Positions 23,568 through 35,800 of a stretch of DNA of 64,000 nt are shown here, piece after piece; the first letter of the stretch is position 1; each line of letters starts with the position of its first letter. The notes under the pieces are model-generated. The model saw only the letters and a program-made list of their open reading frames with translations. It made no database searches and was not told the origin of the DNA. The translations under genes were made by a program, and so were the position numbers. The DNA comes from Rotaria sordida (lineage: Eukaryota > Rotifera > Eurotatoria > Philodinida > Philodinidae), in contig CAJNOL010000245.1 of NCBI GenBank assembly GCA_905250125.1, forward strand, positions 1-64,000. Reading direction: 5' to 3'.

Positions 23568-25821
23568 ATTGTCAACTTATAACAAATGATATAGTATAGC
23601 ACAATTGTTTAGTATATTATTCAGTATGATCAAATGTCTACGACGAGAATATAATTCTTAGTATGAATATTATTTGTTGGTATTTGAAGAAAGATATATA
23701 TATGAAGATAGATGATGTGATGAAAGTATTAGACAAATGCATTTGTTTTTGTAATAATTTTCATAGCAATGTCTACATTATATGGATATTTTTTATCTAC
23801 TGAGATCTGATGAAAAGTTCTGGTAACATGTGCTGGTAATTTTATAAACGAATTAACCTTTAAGATTTTGTTACATAAATAAATAGCAGAATATCTCGTC
23901 TATGATAATATGTATGATAAATTTATTTTGGGCTTAATTCTATTATTCTTTCAGATAAAATTCGATTCCAATAAGAAAAAAATTTGAAAAATGGATAATG
24001 AATTCAATCGATACTATATTATAACTGAGACTTCTCTCTTTCTAATAGTACAATAGAACGAATTATCCACGATTATCTAAAGATGAGAAAAGTTACATCA
24101 CATTAAATGCCTCATCAATTCAATGATAGACAAAAACAGGAACGAGTTAGAATCTGGCGAAATTTCGTGATGAATCATGGCGATTATGTGATATTATTAC
24201 AGGTGATGAGACATGGATTTATCATAGACAGGTTGGACATAAGTCAGCTAACGCAACTTGGATTAGTGAAGATGAATCATCAATGACTATTGCTCATCGA
24301 AATAGATTTGGACCAAAAAATTTGTTTTCTATATTCTTTAAATTAAATAGTCCTGTTCTTATACATTGTGTAGACAAAGGTAAGATTATAGATCGCAATT
24401 ATTCTATTGAAAATTGTCTCAAGCCTGTTGTCAATGAAATATGGAAACAAAAAAAGTCGTTAGGTGCAAAAAATGTAAAATTACTTCATAACAATGCTTG
24501 ACCTCATAGTGATCCAGGTTTTATTAATTATTTAATACAAGAAGATATCAATATAATGACACATCTACCGTTTTCACCAGACCTTGTAAGATGTTATTTT
24601 TGGCTAAATGATTATATCAAGCGTAATTGGACTGACTAAATGAATAGAAATTTATTGGCTCAGACCGTTTTCAAAATAATTAAAAATATTCCAGTGGAAG
24701 AAGAATTTAAAAAAACATTTGACAACTTGTTAGAAAGGACAGGATTTTGTATAAATAATTATGATGATTGTTTTGAACATTTAATAAAATAAAAAAGAAA
24801 ATATCTCATTATTTTTATATATTTATTTAATGTTGTCAAAACTTTTGGTCAAGCTCTAGTTGAATACTGACCTGATCATCTGGCTAGATATTAAGTAATA
24901 TTTTTGCTTTATTATGAATAGAAAAAGACGAATTATGTGAATAGTAACAATTATGTGTGTGTGTTCTTTTTAATTAAGAACAAAATCGAATATCTGAGGT
25001 GGGAGAACGATTTCAAAATGGAAAATATCTATGTGATAACTATAGAGAAACTACCGATGGTATATTGATCGGTATAATGTACACTATACCAACGGTTTTT
25101 TTGAAAGTGTTGTATAATGTGGTTAATATTGATGCATCTGAGCCGCCTGTACTAGCCACAGAGCTCATATCGACTTCAGTGATGAGAGAAATTTCAATTA
25201 GTAAAATATATTCTGAAACTATTTTCTTCTTGATTAATTTGAATTCTTTCTAATAAATAATTCAACATTGGATAGAAAATATTCTTCACAATCGTTTATA
25301 TCTAGCGCCGTAAGTGCTATCATCGATTCTTATGAGTACTGCATTAGATCGGCTGTAGTGCAAACAAACCTACTACATGATTAGAAACAGAAACAGGATT
25401 TGCAACATCTCTATTTAAAAGATATCAATGATGTTCAACAAAAAAGAAATACATAGTTATCCTCTTATTTCCATCTTGAATTCTTCTTGTGATTTATTTT
25501 TTGCATACAACTGAATAATCACACTGTACGATTGTCTGCATCATAATTTTTTTTTCAAAATTTCAATCCTGATTTGATAAAACATGATATAAAGTCAAAA
25601 GTCATATTTTTTGACTTAACGTACAGTTTTATAATTGTAAAACTAAATGATCATTCATTGTCGACCGTTATATTAACAGTCGTTTTGATTTCTTTTTAAT
25701 AAAACTCACATTTTATAAAGTACGCATGATTAAGTAAAATCGAGTATATAACTAAACTAAATGAAAAAACAAAATTAAGCTTTATACTAGATAATAAAAT
25801 GACAAGAAAAAAAGAAATAGA
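23568..25821. other. Intergenic between BTB genes A and B, with a dead mariner
   Basis: Contains the mariner pseudogene at 24090-24860. An 84-codon plus-strand open frame at 24999-25253 has no recognisable domain. Otherwise nothing is seen. Confidence 0.5.
24090..24860 (+). pseudogene. Degenerate mariner/Tc1-type transposase
   Basis: The plus-strand frame shows mariner-family landmarks: TGDETW at about 24199-24216, then HRNRFGPKN, LLHNNA-stop-PHSD (family pattern LLHDNARPH) and FSPDLVRCYFWLND (family pattern YSPDLxPCDFWL), ending near 24792. The first Asp survives, the second acidic residue reads Asn, the third reads Tyr, an in-frame TGA interrupts at 24499-24501 and another stop follows at about 24637. 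The N-terminal half is frameshifted or missing. A right end with AAAACTTTTGGTCAAGCTC lies at about 24838-24856, like mariner terminal repeats; no matching left end was found. Clearly inactive. Confidence 0.8.
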
Positions 25822-28481
25822 TTAAACACTATAGTAAATAAGACGTTCCCATTTGTTTGAATTTTGTAAATTTTTTGCATTGCCACATCGATCACCTGTA
25901 CCTTGTCTAATGATTGATTGTGATGTCCAACAAAGTCGATAATCAGAATCCAACTCACTAGAATCACATGGTCTAATCATAAATGATAAAGATCCACGTA
26001 CAAAACCCAAAGTTTGATTATTTGCATTATACCATCCAACGCCTCGTTTAGCTTGAGTAATACATTGATAATTGGATGAACATATTAATGTTCTATTTTT
26101 TCTTTTTGATTTTTCATTTATTCTACATTGTTTTGGTAAACATGGATGAAAAACATCTTCCATTTGTCCAATACCTGCTAGACGAAGTATTTTTTTGTTA
26201 TTAACAGGACGACAAGCAACAAGAAGTTGACTGCCATTGCATGATTTTTTCAATACAGATAAATCAAATGGAACATCATATGTATTACGATAACATTCTT
26301 TCCAACCAACAAGAGAACTTACAGTCAAGTTGATATGTGTACCTTCTCTTGGTGATAACAAATAGTCAGCTAGAATGAACATAATAAATAGTATGAAACA
26401 ATGAATATTTCATTAGAATTTATTTAAGAATGTATAGTCTTTAATAGTTTTAATTAGAGATATGCAGGGTAGACTAAGAGTAAGCATGTTGCACGATAGG
26501 GTATGGATTATAAAATTTTTTTCATGAAGGAACATTCTCAAGTGTTCGCATGCTTTTGAGCTAATATGTTGCCTATATAAGTAGGCCTTAGTGAGTTATG
26601 AAAAGTCTTCAAATCATTTGTGTCCATAGACATTCCCTGCAAAGTTTTGAATTATTCGAGCACATGAAAATAATGGCAAATGCTTTTTGGTGACTATTGA
26701 ATGGTTGGAGACTGTAAACTTTTTTTTTGAAAATGAACTTAATGATAACCATATGGAATTGAGCATATACTATTCAGCAGTAGATAAATGCTTATATTTC
26801 GTGAGAAAATCTTGGGGTAAAATTTCAAGAAATTTTCAGATTTATCACCTGCGAACTTCTTAAGATTGTAACGTTGAAAAGTCTAGTATAATCTAGTTAT
26901 CGTTAAGTTCATTCTCAAAAAAGATTTACAGATTTTTACCTTTTATTAGGCATCAAAAAGTATTTGCCATTATTTTCAAGTACTCGAGCAATTCAAAAAA
27001 GCAAGGAATACCAATGGACACAAATCGTTTGATGATTTTTCATAGTTTGTCAAGGCCTACTTATGAGGAAGATATCAGCTCACAAGGATCCAGATACTTG
27101 GGAATGTTTTCCATTGCCAGTCAGGATATAGAGTACGACAAAAGAAGCTTACCCTACATATCTTTATTTTGAGTCTGCATATTACAGGTTTTAGAATGAA
27201 AAGTTTCTTTAAAAAGAAATCCATTATTCTTTTATGATAACTAGAGTAAACATATTTTGAAATATAAGATTATTTAACATACGTGTTAATCCAAGATCGA
27301 CAAGCATATGAGTAAAATTTAATTGTGAACCGATATAAGGAACTTGAAATTCAAGATTATATCGTGGTTTTTCTGGCATACGTTTAATTACTCTCAATTG
27401 ATCAAGTAAATAAGTAAAATATATTGGATTATAATCAAAAAATACTGCACCATCTTTATCCATAGGTAAATTCTTCTCTATATTATCTTTACTAAACATA
27501 CGAGCTAATTTTGAATTTGGTACAACAGTTAAAGTTGAACGTAATGTTGTCATTTTTTGACCACCAATATTTAATTCAATTATATCATCTATTAATTGCA
27601 CAGGTGTATCAATTTCTTCATTATTTTCTGAAGATGATGCAACAGTTGTTTGTTCAGCAATTGTTGTATCCTCAATAAGTGTCATAATGTTTGTATATAG
27701 TTCATTTTGCGAAGCTCTGTCAATGATAACAGTTGTTTTAACAAATAAATGTCGATCAAATAGCACAATCCAAATTACCTAGACATGTTATAATAATTCT
27801 AAAAGATTAATCTGTAAGGCTTCCTCAAAAAAAAAGTCACTTTGTCAGAATGGTCGAAATTAAGATAAATGTATAGGAAGATAGCTCATGATTTGATCTT
27901 TCATAAACGACAAACATTTTTAATCGGTACCTCGATTTTTTCTAAAATTTATGAAGATTTCTGCCATTCTCTATTCAAAAAATAAGTTATTTTCAGAAAA
28001 AATAGAAAATCTTTTTCTTTTTTTCTCCATTTATAGTTTCTTGAACGCACAATACAAATTAAACTTTTGTTTTTTTATTATATGTACAGACACTTATATA
28101 ACTCGGCACCTATTTTTAAGAGTTTTTTGAGTCATTGAACTTTCGATACCTTTTTTTCCTTAAACAAGTAAGTATTTAAAAAAAAAGGCTCTATATTGCA
28201 CTGCATCCTGACATGTTCTTTCAAACAAAAAAAAAACAAAATTAAATCTCTAGAACGAATCTGGACAGAGAAATTTGGTTTACCAAATGAGCTATTTTTG
28301 ACTCTTGTTTGGTCAATATCTTCCTCAAACGTCATGATATGAGGCTGAGAACTTTACAATATTTTATCCACGCCAGTTCTAACATATCCTGAAAATTTCA
28401 TGCCATTTGAACGTTCCTAAGCTGAGATCGATTTTTGAGGAAGCTTTAAAGGATACATACAAGTAACATTGAAAACATCAT
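25822..28481 (-). CDS. Secreted-type BTB/T1 (KCTD-like) protein with Cys-rich C-terminal domain, gene B
   Basis: Exons (5'-3'): 28461-28481, 27283-27778 and 25822-26369, about 354 residues. The N-terminus MMFSMLL-VIWIVLFDRHLFV is hydrophobic and split by an intron at the same place as in gene A. BTB/T1 region: DIIELNIGGQKMTTLRSTL and FFDYNPIYFTYLLDQL. C-terminal domain: GWKECYRNTYDVPFD, LLVACRP, RPCDSSE, RLCWTS, GDRCG and WERLIY, with many Cys. Compared with gene A it has an extra basic insert (INEKSKRKNRT) and no intron in this domain. Sequons NLT, NGS, NRT and NQT fit passage through the ER. Introns 1 (682 bp) and 2 (913 bp) are almost entirely repeat. Start: first ATG pair before the hydrophobic stretch. 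Function unknown. Confidence 0.8.
26457..27163. mobile_element. Foldback element with about 300 bp inverted arms, in BTB gene B intron 2
   Basis: The left arm (26457 to about 26757) and the right arm (about 26890-27163) are inverted copies. Shared words, arm by arm: AGATATGCAGGGTA / AGATATGTAGGGTA at the tips, then AAGTAGGCCTT, ATTTGTGTCCAT, GAAAATAATGGCAAAT and AATGAACTTAA. The spacer is about 130 bp. No coding capacity. It fills most of the intron. Confidence 0.8.
27815..28448. mobile_element. MITE-like element, family 1, copy in BTB gene B intron 1
   Basis: Left tip AAGGCTTCCTCAAAAA and right tip (reverse complement) TAAAGCTTCCTCAAAAATCGATCT. The right tip matches the left tip of the copy at 21928, so this copy lies inverted relative to it or the element is symmetric. 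Internal sequence includes TGTTCTTTCAAACA and GAAATTTTCA-like words shared with the family. Confidence 0.6.
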
Positions 28482-30469
28482 TGATAATATCTAATTGAAG
28501 AATAACTTATGAATGAATGTTAAAGTCAAAATGTAATTATATATAACTTTTATCACACGTATTGATTATTCTCTTTTCCAGGAGAATATATATATAGACA
28601 AATGAGTCATACATCTTAATGCTAAAACAAACTTAGAAACGAGAGAAAATTATGAGAAAATGCCTTTTTTCTCTCCGTCTTCTATTCCACGATATTGATA
28701 ATCGTTTATTTGTTTATGTGTTAAGCAGAATATTTATATGATTTTTTTTTTGTATACGGTAATAGACCTTGATTAGGTCTTGTAAGATAGAAAATATCAA
28801 ATATGTTTGAATATAATTATGTATTTAATAACTTATTCTATTTTAATAAGATTTAGAATGTTGAAAACATATGGAATCCAAGAGTTTTTCATTCATCAAT
28901 CAATTATGATAATTATTTCAATCTATGAGATAAAAAAAAAAGTATGGTCTACACTTGTCCTTGTATGTATCAGTGGTTTCAAAAAATATATCTAATTTAA
29001 ACGTAAATACATTATCCGCATGATGACTCGACAATGATATCAATACCATCTCTGCTTATTTGCCATTGTTTCACATCATTGATGCTCATGGCCTTTTTTG
29101 ATTATCATTATTATTCAATGACAAGATATATATTTATATATTTATCAGGTTCATGCACGTGTTTTCTCTCTGGTAATGTCCTTATTGAAAAAGGTCAAAT
29201 ATTTGTGTGATCTTTTAGCTAAGCATAGAATGAAATAGTATGATCTAGCGGTATTAAAATTTATTTATTAAGGCAAAATAATTATTGATTATGATTTGAG
29301 AATATGATTTTTGTTCAGAAAATAATTATTGAATTAGAGATATAGCATATCTAATAGAAGAATGTGTCTATGTTATTATAATCGATGTTATATGTTGATA
29401 TACAATAACTTTTGGCTATTGTTATAGTACAATATAGTAAAGATTCTATTTCTTTAAATCAAAACGAAGTATCCAAATCAATAATTTATATCGTCATATA
29501 ACAGAAAAAGAATAAATAATATATTAATCCATAGATAATTTAGCAAAACAAAAACGATTAGCATAGCTATTAGCTTCTTATATTTGCAAGTGGTATGAAA
29601 GAATCGTCTAAAATTGTACTTGAAGCATATCGTATATCTATATACATGATTACAAAGAGATGATACATGTAACTATCGACAATATAGATGGGTCGTTATT
29701 TTCATGTGCATACATATATATATATATATTACGAAGTTAAGGTTCTTCCATCCAACTTACTATTTAAACAATCTACCTATCTTAGATGAATTTTTATCGC
29801 TTGACATTATGAATTTCACAAGTGGCTAACAAATCACAACAAAATTTTGCTCAAATAAGTAATGTTTTTCTATCAATTCTGCGGTACACCAAAGATTAGT
29901 CAAGATTTGCATATGTTCTCTCAATGTATACCATTTCAATAGTGATAATTAGGCGTAAAGTAATATGCATATATAACGTTATGTTGATTATCATTAGTAA
30001 TTTAGGAACGAACAACAGCAAGGTCATCAATATTTACGCTTAATTTACTGATACGTAGAAGTGGAATAGAATGACAAGTAAAAAAAGGTCAAAACTTTTT
30101 GTAAGGTCTCTCTCCTAAAAAAAAATTGCGTCAGAAAAAANNNNNNNNNNNNNNNNNNNNNNNNNNNNNNNNNNNNNNNNNNNNNNNNNNNNNNNNNNNN
30201 NNNNNNNNNNNNNNNNNNNNNNNNNNNNNNNNNNNNNNNNAATGATACCAGTTCAAGGGGGGCGGTTACTTTTGTCCAGGAGTGTATTTTATTCATAAAT
30301 TTAAATAAATGTCTGTTTAACAGTTTGTTTATTTTATAATAATAAATCATTGAAGAAAAAAAATTGATTTCATTAGATTGAAAATTAATTTTAAAAATAT
30401 TCATTAAATAATAATTATGAAACCGATCGTTTTTTTTCGTAAAAATTTCTAGTTTTCGTTAAAATGTTG
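28482..30469. other. Intergenic; includes assembly gap
   Basis: No gene is seen. Near the gap, GTAAGGTCTCTCTCCTAAAA at about 30099 resembles the tip of MITE family 1, suggesting that a repeat copy collapsed at the 100-N gap (30141-30240). Confidence 0.5.
30141..30240. other. Assembly gap of 100 N
   Basis: Exactly 100 ambiguous bases, a conventional placeholder for a gap of unknown size. Confidence 0.99.
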
Positions 30470-31163
30470 TTATCGTCGTGAATGTCGTCGTGTAAATAAT
30501 CTTGGAATAGTTAATGAATAATTTTCAGATATTTTTACACTATCAACATTCTTTTCCCATTCTTCAAGTGTTTGACGATCTACTAATGAATGATGTTTAA
30601 CATATAATCTACGATCGGATGAAGATTTATTACGACTTAACGAGAAATATTTCGAATCAGGATCTTTATGACCCTGTGAAAATTGAATTCTTTCATTATC
30701 ATCTTGATTATCTTTATCGATCATTTCTAATCGTCGCTGAATATTACGTATACGAAATGGTTCTTTATGAATAATTTTATTATTCATATCGTCTGATGTA
30801 CCAAAATAAATATCCCATAATTTATCACGATTTTCTTTATCAACTAATTCTTCTAAAGAAATATTTTTTTTGTTTAATTTGTTTAATTAATATATCTTGT
30901 TTTTTTTTCTTTCTCCTACCTAATATTATTTTTCTATCTCTTTTTTCACGAAAACTTCTATTAAATAATTTAGTCGAATGTTTTGATGAATTTTCAATAA
31001 CAACAGAAGATGATATTGTTTGCATTCTCAATAAACATACAACACCTAATGAATACCAAACAAGAACACCAACAATAAATATAATAGCACCAGAAGTATC
31101 ATATGTATCTGTTAATTTCATTTGTATATTTTCTTGTAAGGATATTAACGTCGTATTATTCAT
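30470..31163 (-). CDS. Small single-pass membrane protein, unrecognised
   Basis: Two exons, 30920-31163 and 30470-30852, joined over a 67 bp intron in phase to 208 residues. Residues about 20-46 (DTSGAIIFIVGVLVWYSLGVV and on) form one strong membrane helix after a short N-terminus with an NTT sequon at the very start. The rest is a charged, basic, probably cytosolic tail rich in Arg, Lys, Ser and Asp. The size and single helix recall small channel accessory subunits, but I find no diagnostic motif. Upstream an ACTTAG acceptor-like site lies about 18 bp before the ATG. No close neighbour. Confidence 0.65.
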
Positions 31164-32853
31164 GATTATTCTATTTGACTAAGTTGGAATAAAATGAGAC
31201 GACGAATAAATTCAGATTATTGCAAAAAAGAAAAAAAAAAGGCATCATATTTTTGTATGGCAATAAGTATTTATAAGAAATTTAGTGATGCATAGAAAAC
31301 AAGTGCTAGTATGTGCATATTTACTTTACGATACAATTATATACGTATGCAAATAAGGATTGTTAATATCGTCATGATTTCGTCGTGTTTTTTTTTTGTT
31401 TTTAACCTTTTACCTCTGTCGAGACGTTTTTGACCCGTACATAGAAACTATGTATTTGGATTAATAAAGTATCGAATCGAGATGATGTAAAGCCTTTAAT
31501 AAGCTACCAGTTCGAGAGAAAATTTAACTTCTTTTTATTAATTTTTAGCTTAGATTTATAAGTTCGAAAACGATATTTTTCCAACAAAGTGAAAAAATCT
31601 GTTTTTTTTCCTTTTATTTACTTACGTAAGCTGATTATTCTGATATTTGTAAGATTGGCAAATATTATTACACGTATAATCTATTTGCAGAACAATTTTT
31701 AAAAACTTCTTGATCACAGATGTAAAAAAAAGCATCCTTTATGACAACTTAGTTCATTTTTTATTCATTTCTCGTGAATAATATAAGAAATGGTTTCTTT
31801 CTAACACTATTCTGTTTTCGATATAAATTTTTCATAGTGACCAGCGAACTACCATAACTTTAACTCATCGTTTGAACTCATATTGGATTCACAAGGAGAT
31901 TTCAATAAAATTAGAAATACCTTAAAAGTTGTTCGTGCCTCTGGACACTATTTATGACTATTTTACTGAATTTTCGGTCTATTTTTAAGTATTTACTGGA
32001 AAATTAAATAACAAAATTTCGACCTGAATTTCAGATTGAAATTCTATTATTTTATTTTTCAGTAAGTATATAAAAATGGTTCGAAAACTCGGTGAAACGA
32101 TCATAATTCAACTCTAGAGATCCATGAGCACGAATATTTTTAAGCTTATTCTAGTCGTATCGAAGCCTCCTTGTAGGTTTAATATGAATTCAAACGGTAG
32201 ATTACAGTTTCCATCTTCAAACAATTATCATATTGATTCAATCAAATATCGTTATCATAATAAGAAAACCAATAATGAAATAAAAAGTTGTTTGTTTGTT
32301 TTCTTTCATTTCAAACAAGCACATCAATGTTGATCAAACATAAACAAGAAAAAAAAAAGAAAGTACATTGATCAATAAGGACAAAAAGAAAAGAGAAAGA
32401 GAGAGCGAACAGAGTAAAGGTTTTCCTTTTCCCAATCATATTTAGTACAAAAACGACAAGACAAAAAAAAAAAAGAGAGACAAAGAACGAGATGTCTATG
32501 TGTATAGGAAAAGTAAAAATTAGCAAATTTAGACATTTTGTTTTGAATTCATTTCATTTGCTATTATGTATGAGTATTTGGGTTTACATATGTGAAATTA
32601 AACCACACAACATTAGGTGCATAGTGAAGTACAAACGGACATTAGAAAAAAAAAAATGAACAAAACAAGAGAGAGAAAGAAACAAAAAAGAGGATAAGAT
32701 AATCTACTTTTGATTGTGTTAATTTTTATTTGTTTTTTTGTTTTTTTGTTTTTTTACTTTGAACATCATAGAAGAACCCTAAGTTCATTAATGAGGTAAA
32801 CGGAGAGAGAAAGAAAAATAAAAAAAAATTGATAGAAAATAGATTAAGAGTTA
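31164..32853. other. Intergenic between the single-pass protein gene and alpha-actinin
   Basis: Holds a degenerate repeat copy (31890-32215). The last few hundred bases are the 3' flank of alpha-actinin, with A-rich and GAGA-rich tracts. No gene is seen. Confidence 0.5.
31890..32215. repeat. Degenerate dispersed repeat, copy 2
   Basis: Related to 10040-10510: TATTTATGACTATTTTACTG, then ATTTACTGGAAAATTAAATAAC, and TAGGTTTAATATGAATTCAAAC followed by GATTACAGTTT occur in the same order as diverged words there. Confidence 0.4.
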
Positions 32854-35800
32854 TTAAAGGTCCGATTCTCCATAAAGTGCAGATGAAAATGTTTTATAAT
32901 CATATGCACCAGCTACACTATCAACACCTGCATAAGATTTCATTCTTCGCATACACCATTCAGCTTGATCAGGTGGTAATTCTCGTTGAAGTATTTCTGC
33001 TGTAATATAAGGCTAAGAAGAAAACAAAAACAAAAAGGAAATTTTTTTTTTGTTTTGTTGATTAATCAAATATTACTTTATCTCCAGATAATGTTTTAAA
33101 TGCAAGTGTTAATTGATCAACACTATCTTCTTCCGAACATTCACGTGTCATAAAATCAAGAAATAATTCAAATGTAACAAAACCTGTTTGTGTTGGATCA
33201 ACATTTGCCATTATACGTTGAAAATCAACATCACCTTGTCGATCTTCACGAATATTATAACCACATGCTATTAAACATGAACGAAATTCTTTTGGATCAA
33301 GTCGTCCTATTATTACAAAAAAAAACAAACAAAATGATTAGAAGAGAAGTTTAAATAATTTAATTAAGAAAAAAAAAAACATACGAGAACGACTCTTATC
33401 AAAATGTGCAAAAGCTGCACGAAAATCATTCATTTGTTCTTCACTAATGCCTTTCTTTTCTAATGTATATATTTGATTTTTAATTTCAGCTATTTGTCTT
33501 GTTAATTGTGTATTTAATTGTTCCCATGCAACACGTATAACTTCCATTGTATATGGTGTATGACGATTTTCAAAAATCATACATTCTTGAATTTGTTGAT
33601 TATATTTTTCAAGTTCATCTATATGTGGACGATATTGAACAACATTTGTTTCCATTGCTTCAAGTTTTTTTTGATGTTGTTCTAATGTACCAACAACTTG
33701 TATTGTTAATTGTTGAAGATGTTCATGTTGACGTTCAATCCATGGACCAACAACATTTGCTTTTTGAGCAAATTGAAGACGAAAACGTTCATTTTGTTGT
33801 TGTTTTAAATATTCTGTTTGTAAATCTTGATCACGTTGAGGAACAAGAGTTTGAACTTCATTCCATTTAGTTGTAATTTCCTGAAATAAAAGAATATTTA
33901 TCGATTTATTAATTAAAATAAACTACGGAATAAATTTTTTTCGTTAGAAGAAATAGCTTCAATAATCATAAGTGACTTGATAGATTTAAAAAAAAAGACG
34001 ACATTATTTTCAATCACAATTTTAATAGCAACATGAATCTATCCCATTAGATTAGAATTCGTCGTAGAATCAACTGATTAGGTCAGGATTAGAGATGTGT
34101 GGGACAAAATGTTTTTGATTCCAATCGTACATATCTCTAAGCAGGGTGTTAAGACCTTTCCCTGCTCCAAAATCAATTTTTGATGCAATGCAGAGGATTT
34201 CCATGAAATGTTCTGAAGATGTTCGACTAGTGAAAATGCACCAGTAACAAAAACCTTATGATTCAGGATATTTCCAAAGACCATAGTGTAAAATACAGCT
34301 ATCATATGTGCAAAAGTTTTTTTCAATACGGTTCAAGCTATAATTAGCGGGTTATTTTCATTTGAAGGAAAATGCTTTATCGCTTCGGATCACGGAAAAG
34401 ATTTTTCTTAATTTTTATCTGATTTGTTTTTTGTGAACTCAAAATCGTAGGCGATGTTTTCTAGAAAACCTATGATTGCTTTGATATTGAGATTCGAATA
34501 TAAAATCGTTTTATCTCATCTGAAAGGAAATGCATCTATCTATCCAATAAAAAAAAACACCCAGTTAATGAGAACGAACATTATCAAAAAAAAATTTGTT
34601 TAAAATTCGATTTATACAAAACTATTTCGGAGGACTTTTCAATATGAACGTCAAATATGATTATATTATGTACCAATTAATAGTTCATCTAAAGTTTTTA
34701 TCAAATGGCCTGCTACCTATACGTTGGAGTATCACAGCGGACGATAATTGCCATTGCGAGTATAATTTTCCTATGGATTTAGGTATTAGCCTTTCCACTG
34801 ATGAAACCTTTTAAAATTCGAATTCATTTTTATGAACTTTTAAACTAGATACCTCAGGGATAATGCTTATATGTTTATCTCAAAAGAAGTGTTTTTTTTT
34901 AGAAAAATCGATTTTTTTTTAGATACGAAAGGCTTTAATTCAATGCTACAATTTTTGTATGCTTCTTCAATCTATTCAATATCGGACAACGGTGCTAAAA
35001 ACTGCCAAAATAAAAAAAAAACCACACTTTGATCTACATTAGACCCTGTCAGATTGCTCTGGGTTCAAAAATTTTGGATCCAATGGGTTCTAGTCGTCTG
35101 AAAAACGTATAGTGTGAGCTAGTCATGGAATGAAAAAACTCGATAAAAGGTATCACATATCTTCTGAGCGACTATCGAATTCCGATTAGAAAATTTTATT
35201 TGGAGTATCAATGTACGTTTTGACCGAGTCTGGGTCCGAAAATTTTAGACCTAATAGGCTCTAGTCTACATCCACTTCGTATGTAAATATACATCAGAAG
35301 TTGATGATTTCTCTTTCCTTTTTTTAAAACTTAGAACAATGTCAGAAATACACAATCATTCTATAACTTACATCAGGTTGAATATTTGTATATGGATTAG
35401 GTGTTAATTCGAGACCATGATCAAGACATGTTTGTCTTGCATCATTAACAAGACGTATTATATTTTTATATTCAGCACCAGCTTCACCTAATGTTGCTTT
35501 AAATTGATTATGAGCTTCCATTAATCCTTAAAAAAGAAAAAGAATTTTTATTAATTACTTAAATCATCAATATTCTTTTTGTATTTCTTCTTCTCATTTA
35601 CCACAAATTTCATCAAGTGTATGTATAAAAAACATATCAACTAAATCTTCTCGAGCACCATCAAGCCAATTTAAATATGGTGCAGCTTTTTTTGCATATT
35701 CCAAAAATAAACTATCAATACGTTCAACAATTCTTTCAGCTTCAGTTAATGCTACACGTCGTTTATGTGTTAAATCTCCTAATACATCCCATTCATTACA

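Noticed and set aside
24999..25253. 84-codon plus-strand open frame between the BTB genes
   Set aside because: No recognisable domain, no splice partners found, near a dead transposon; could be relic coding sequence but unsupported.
30045..30404. Open frame crossing the N gap
   Set aside because: It spans 100 unknown bases and has repeat-like ends; no protein can be claimed.
33547..33870. 107-codon plus-strand open frame
   Set aside because: Antisense shadow of an alpha-actinin spectrin-repeat exon.
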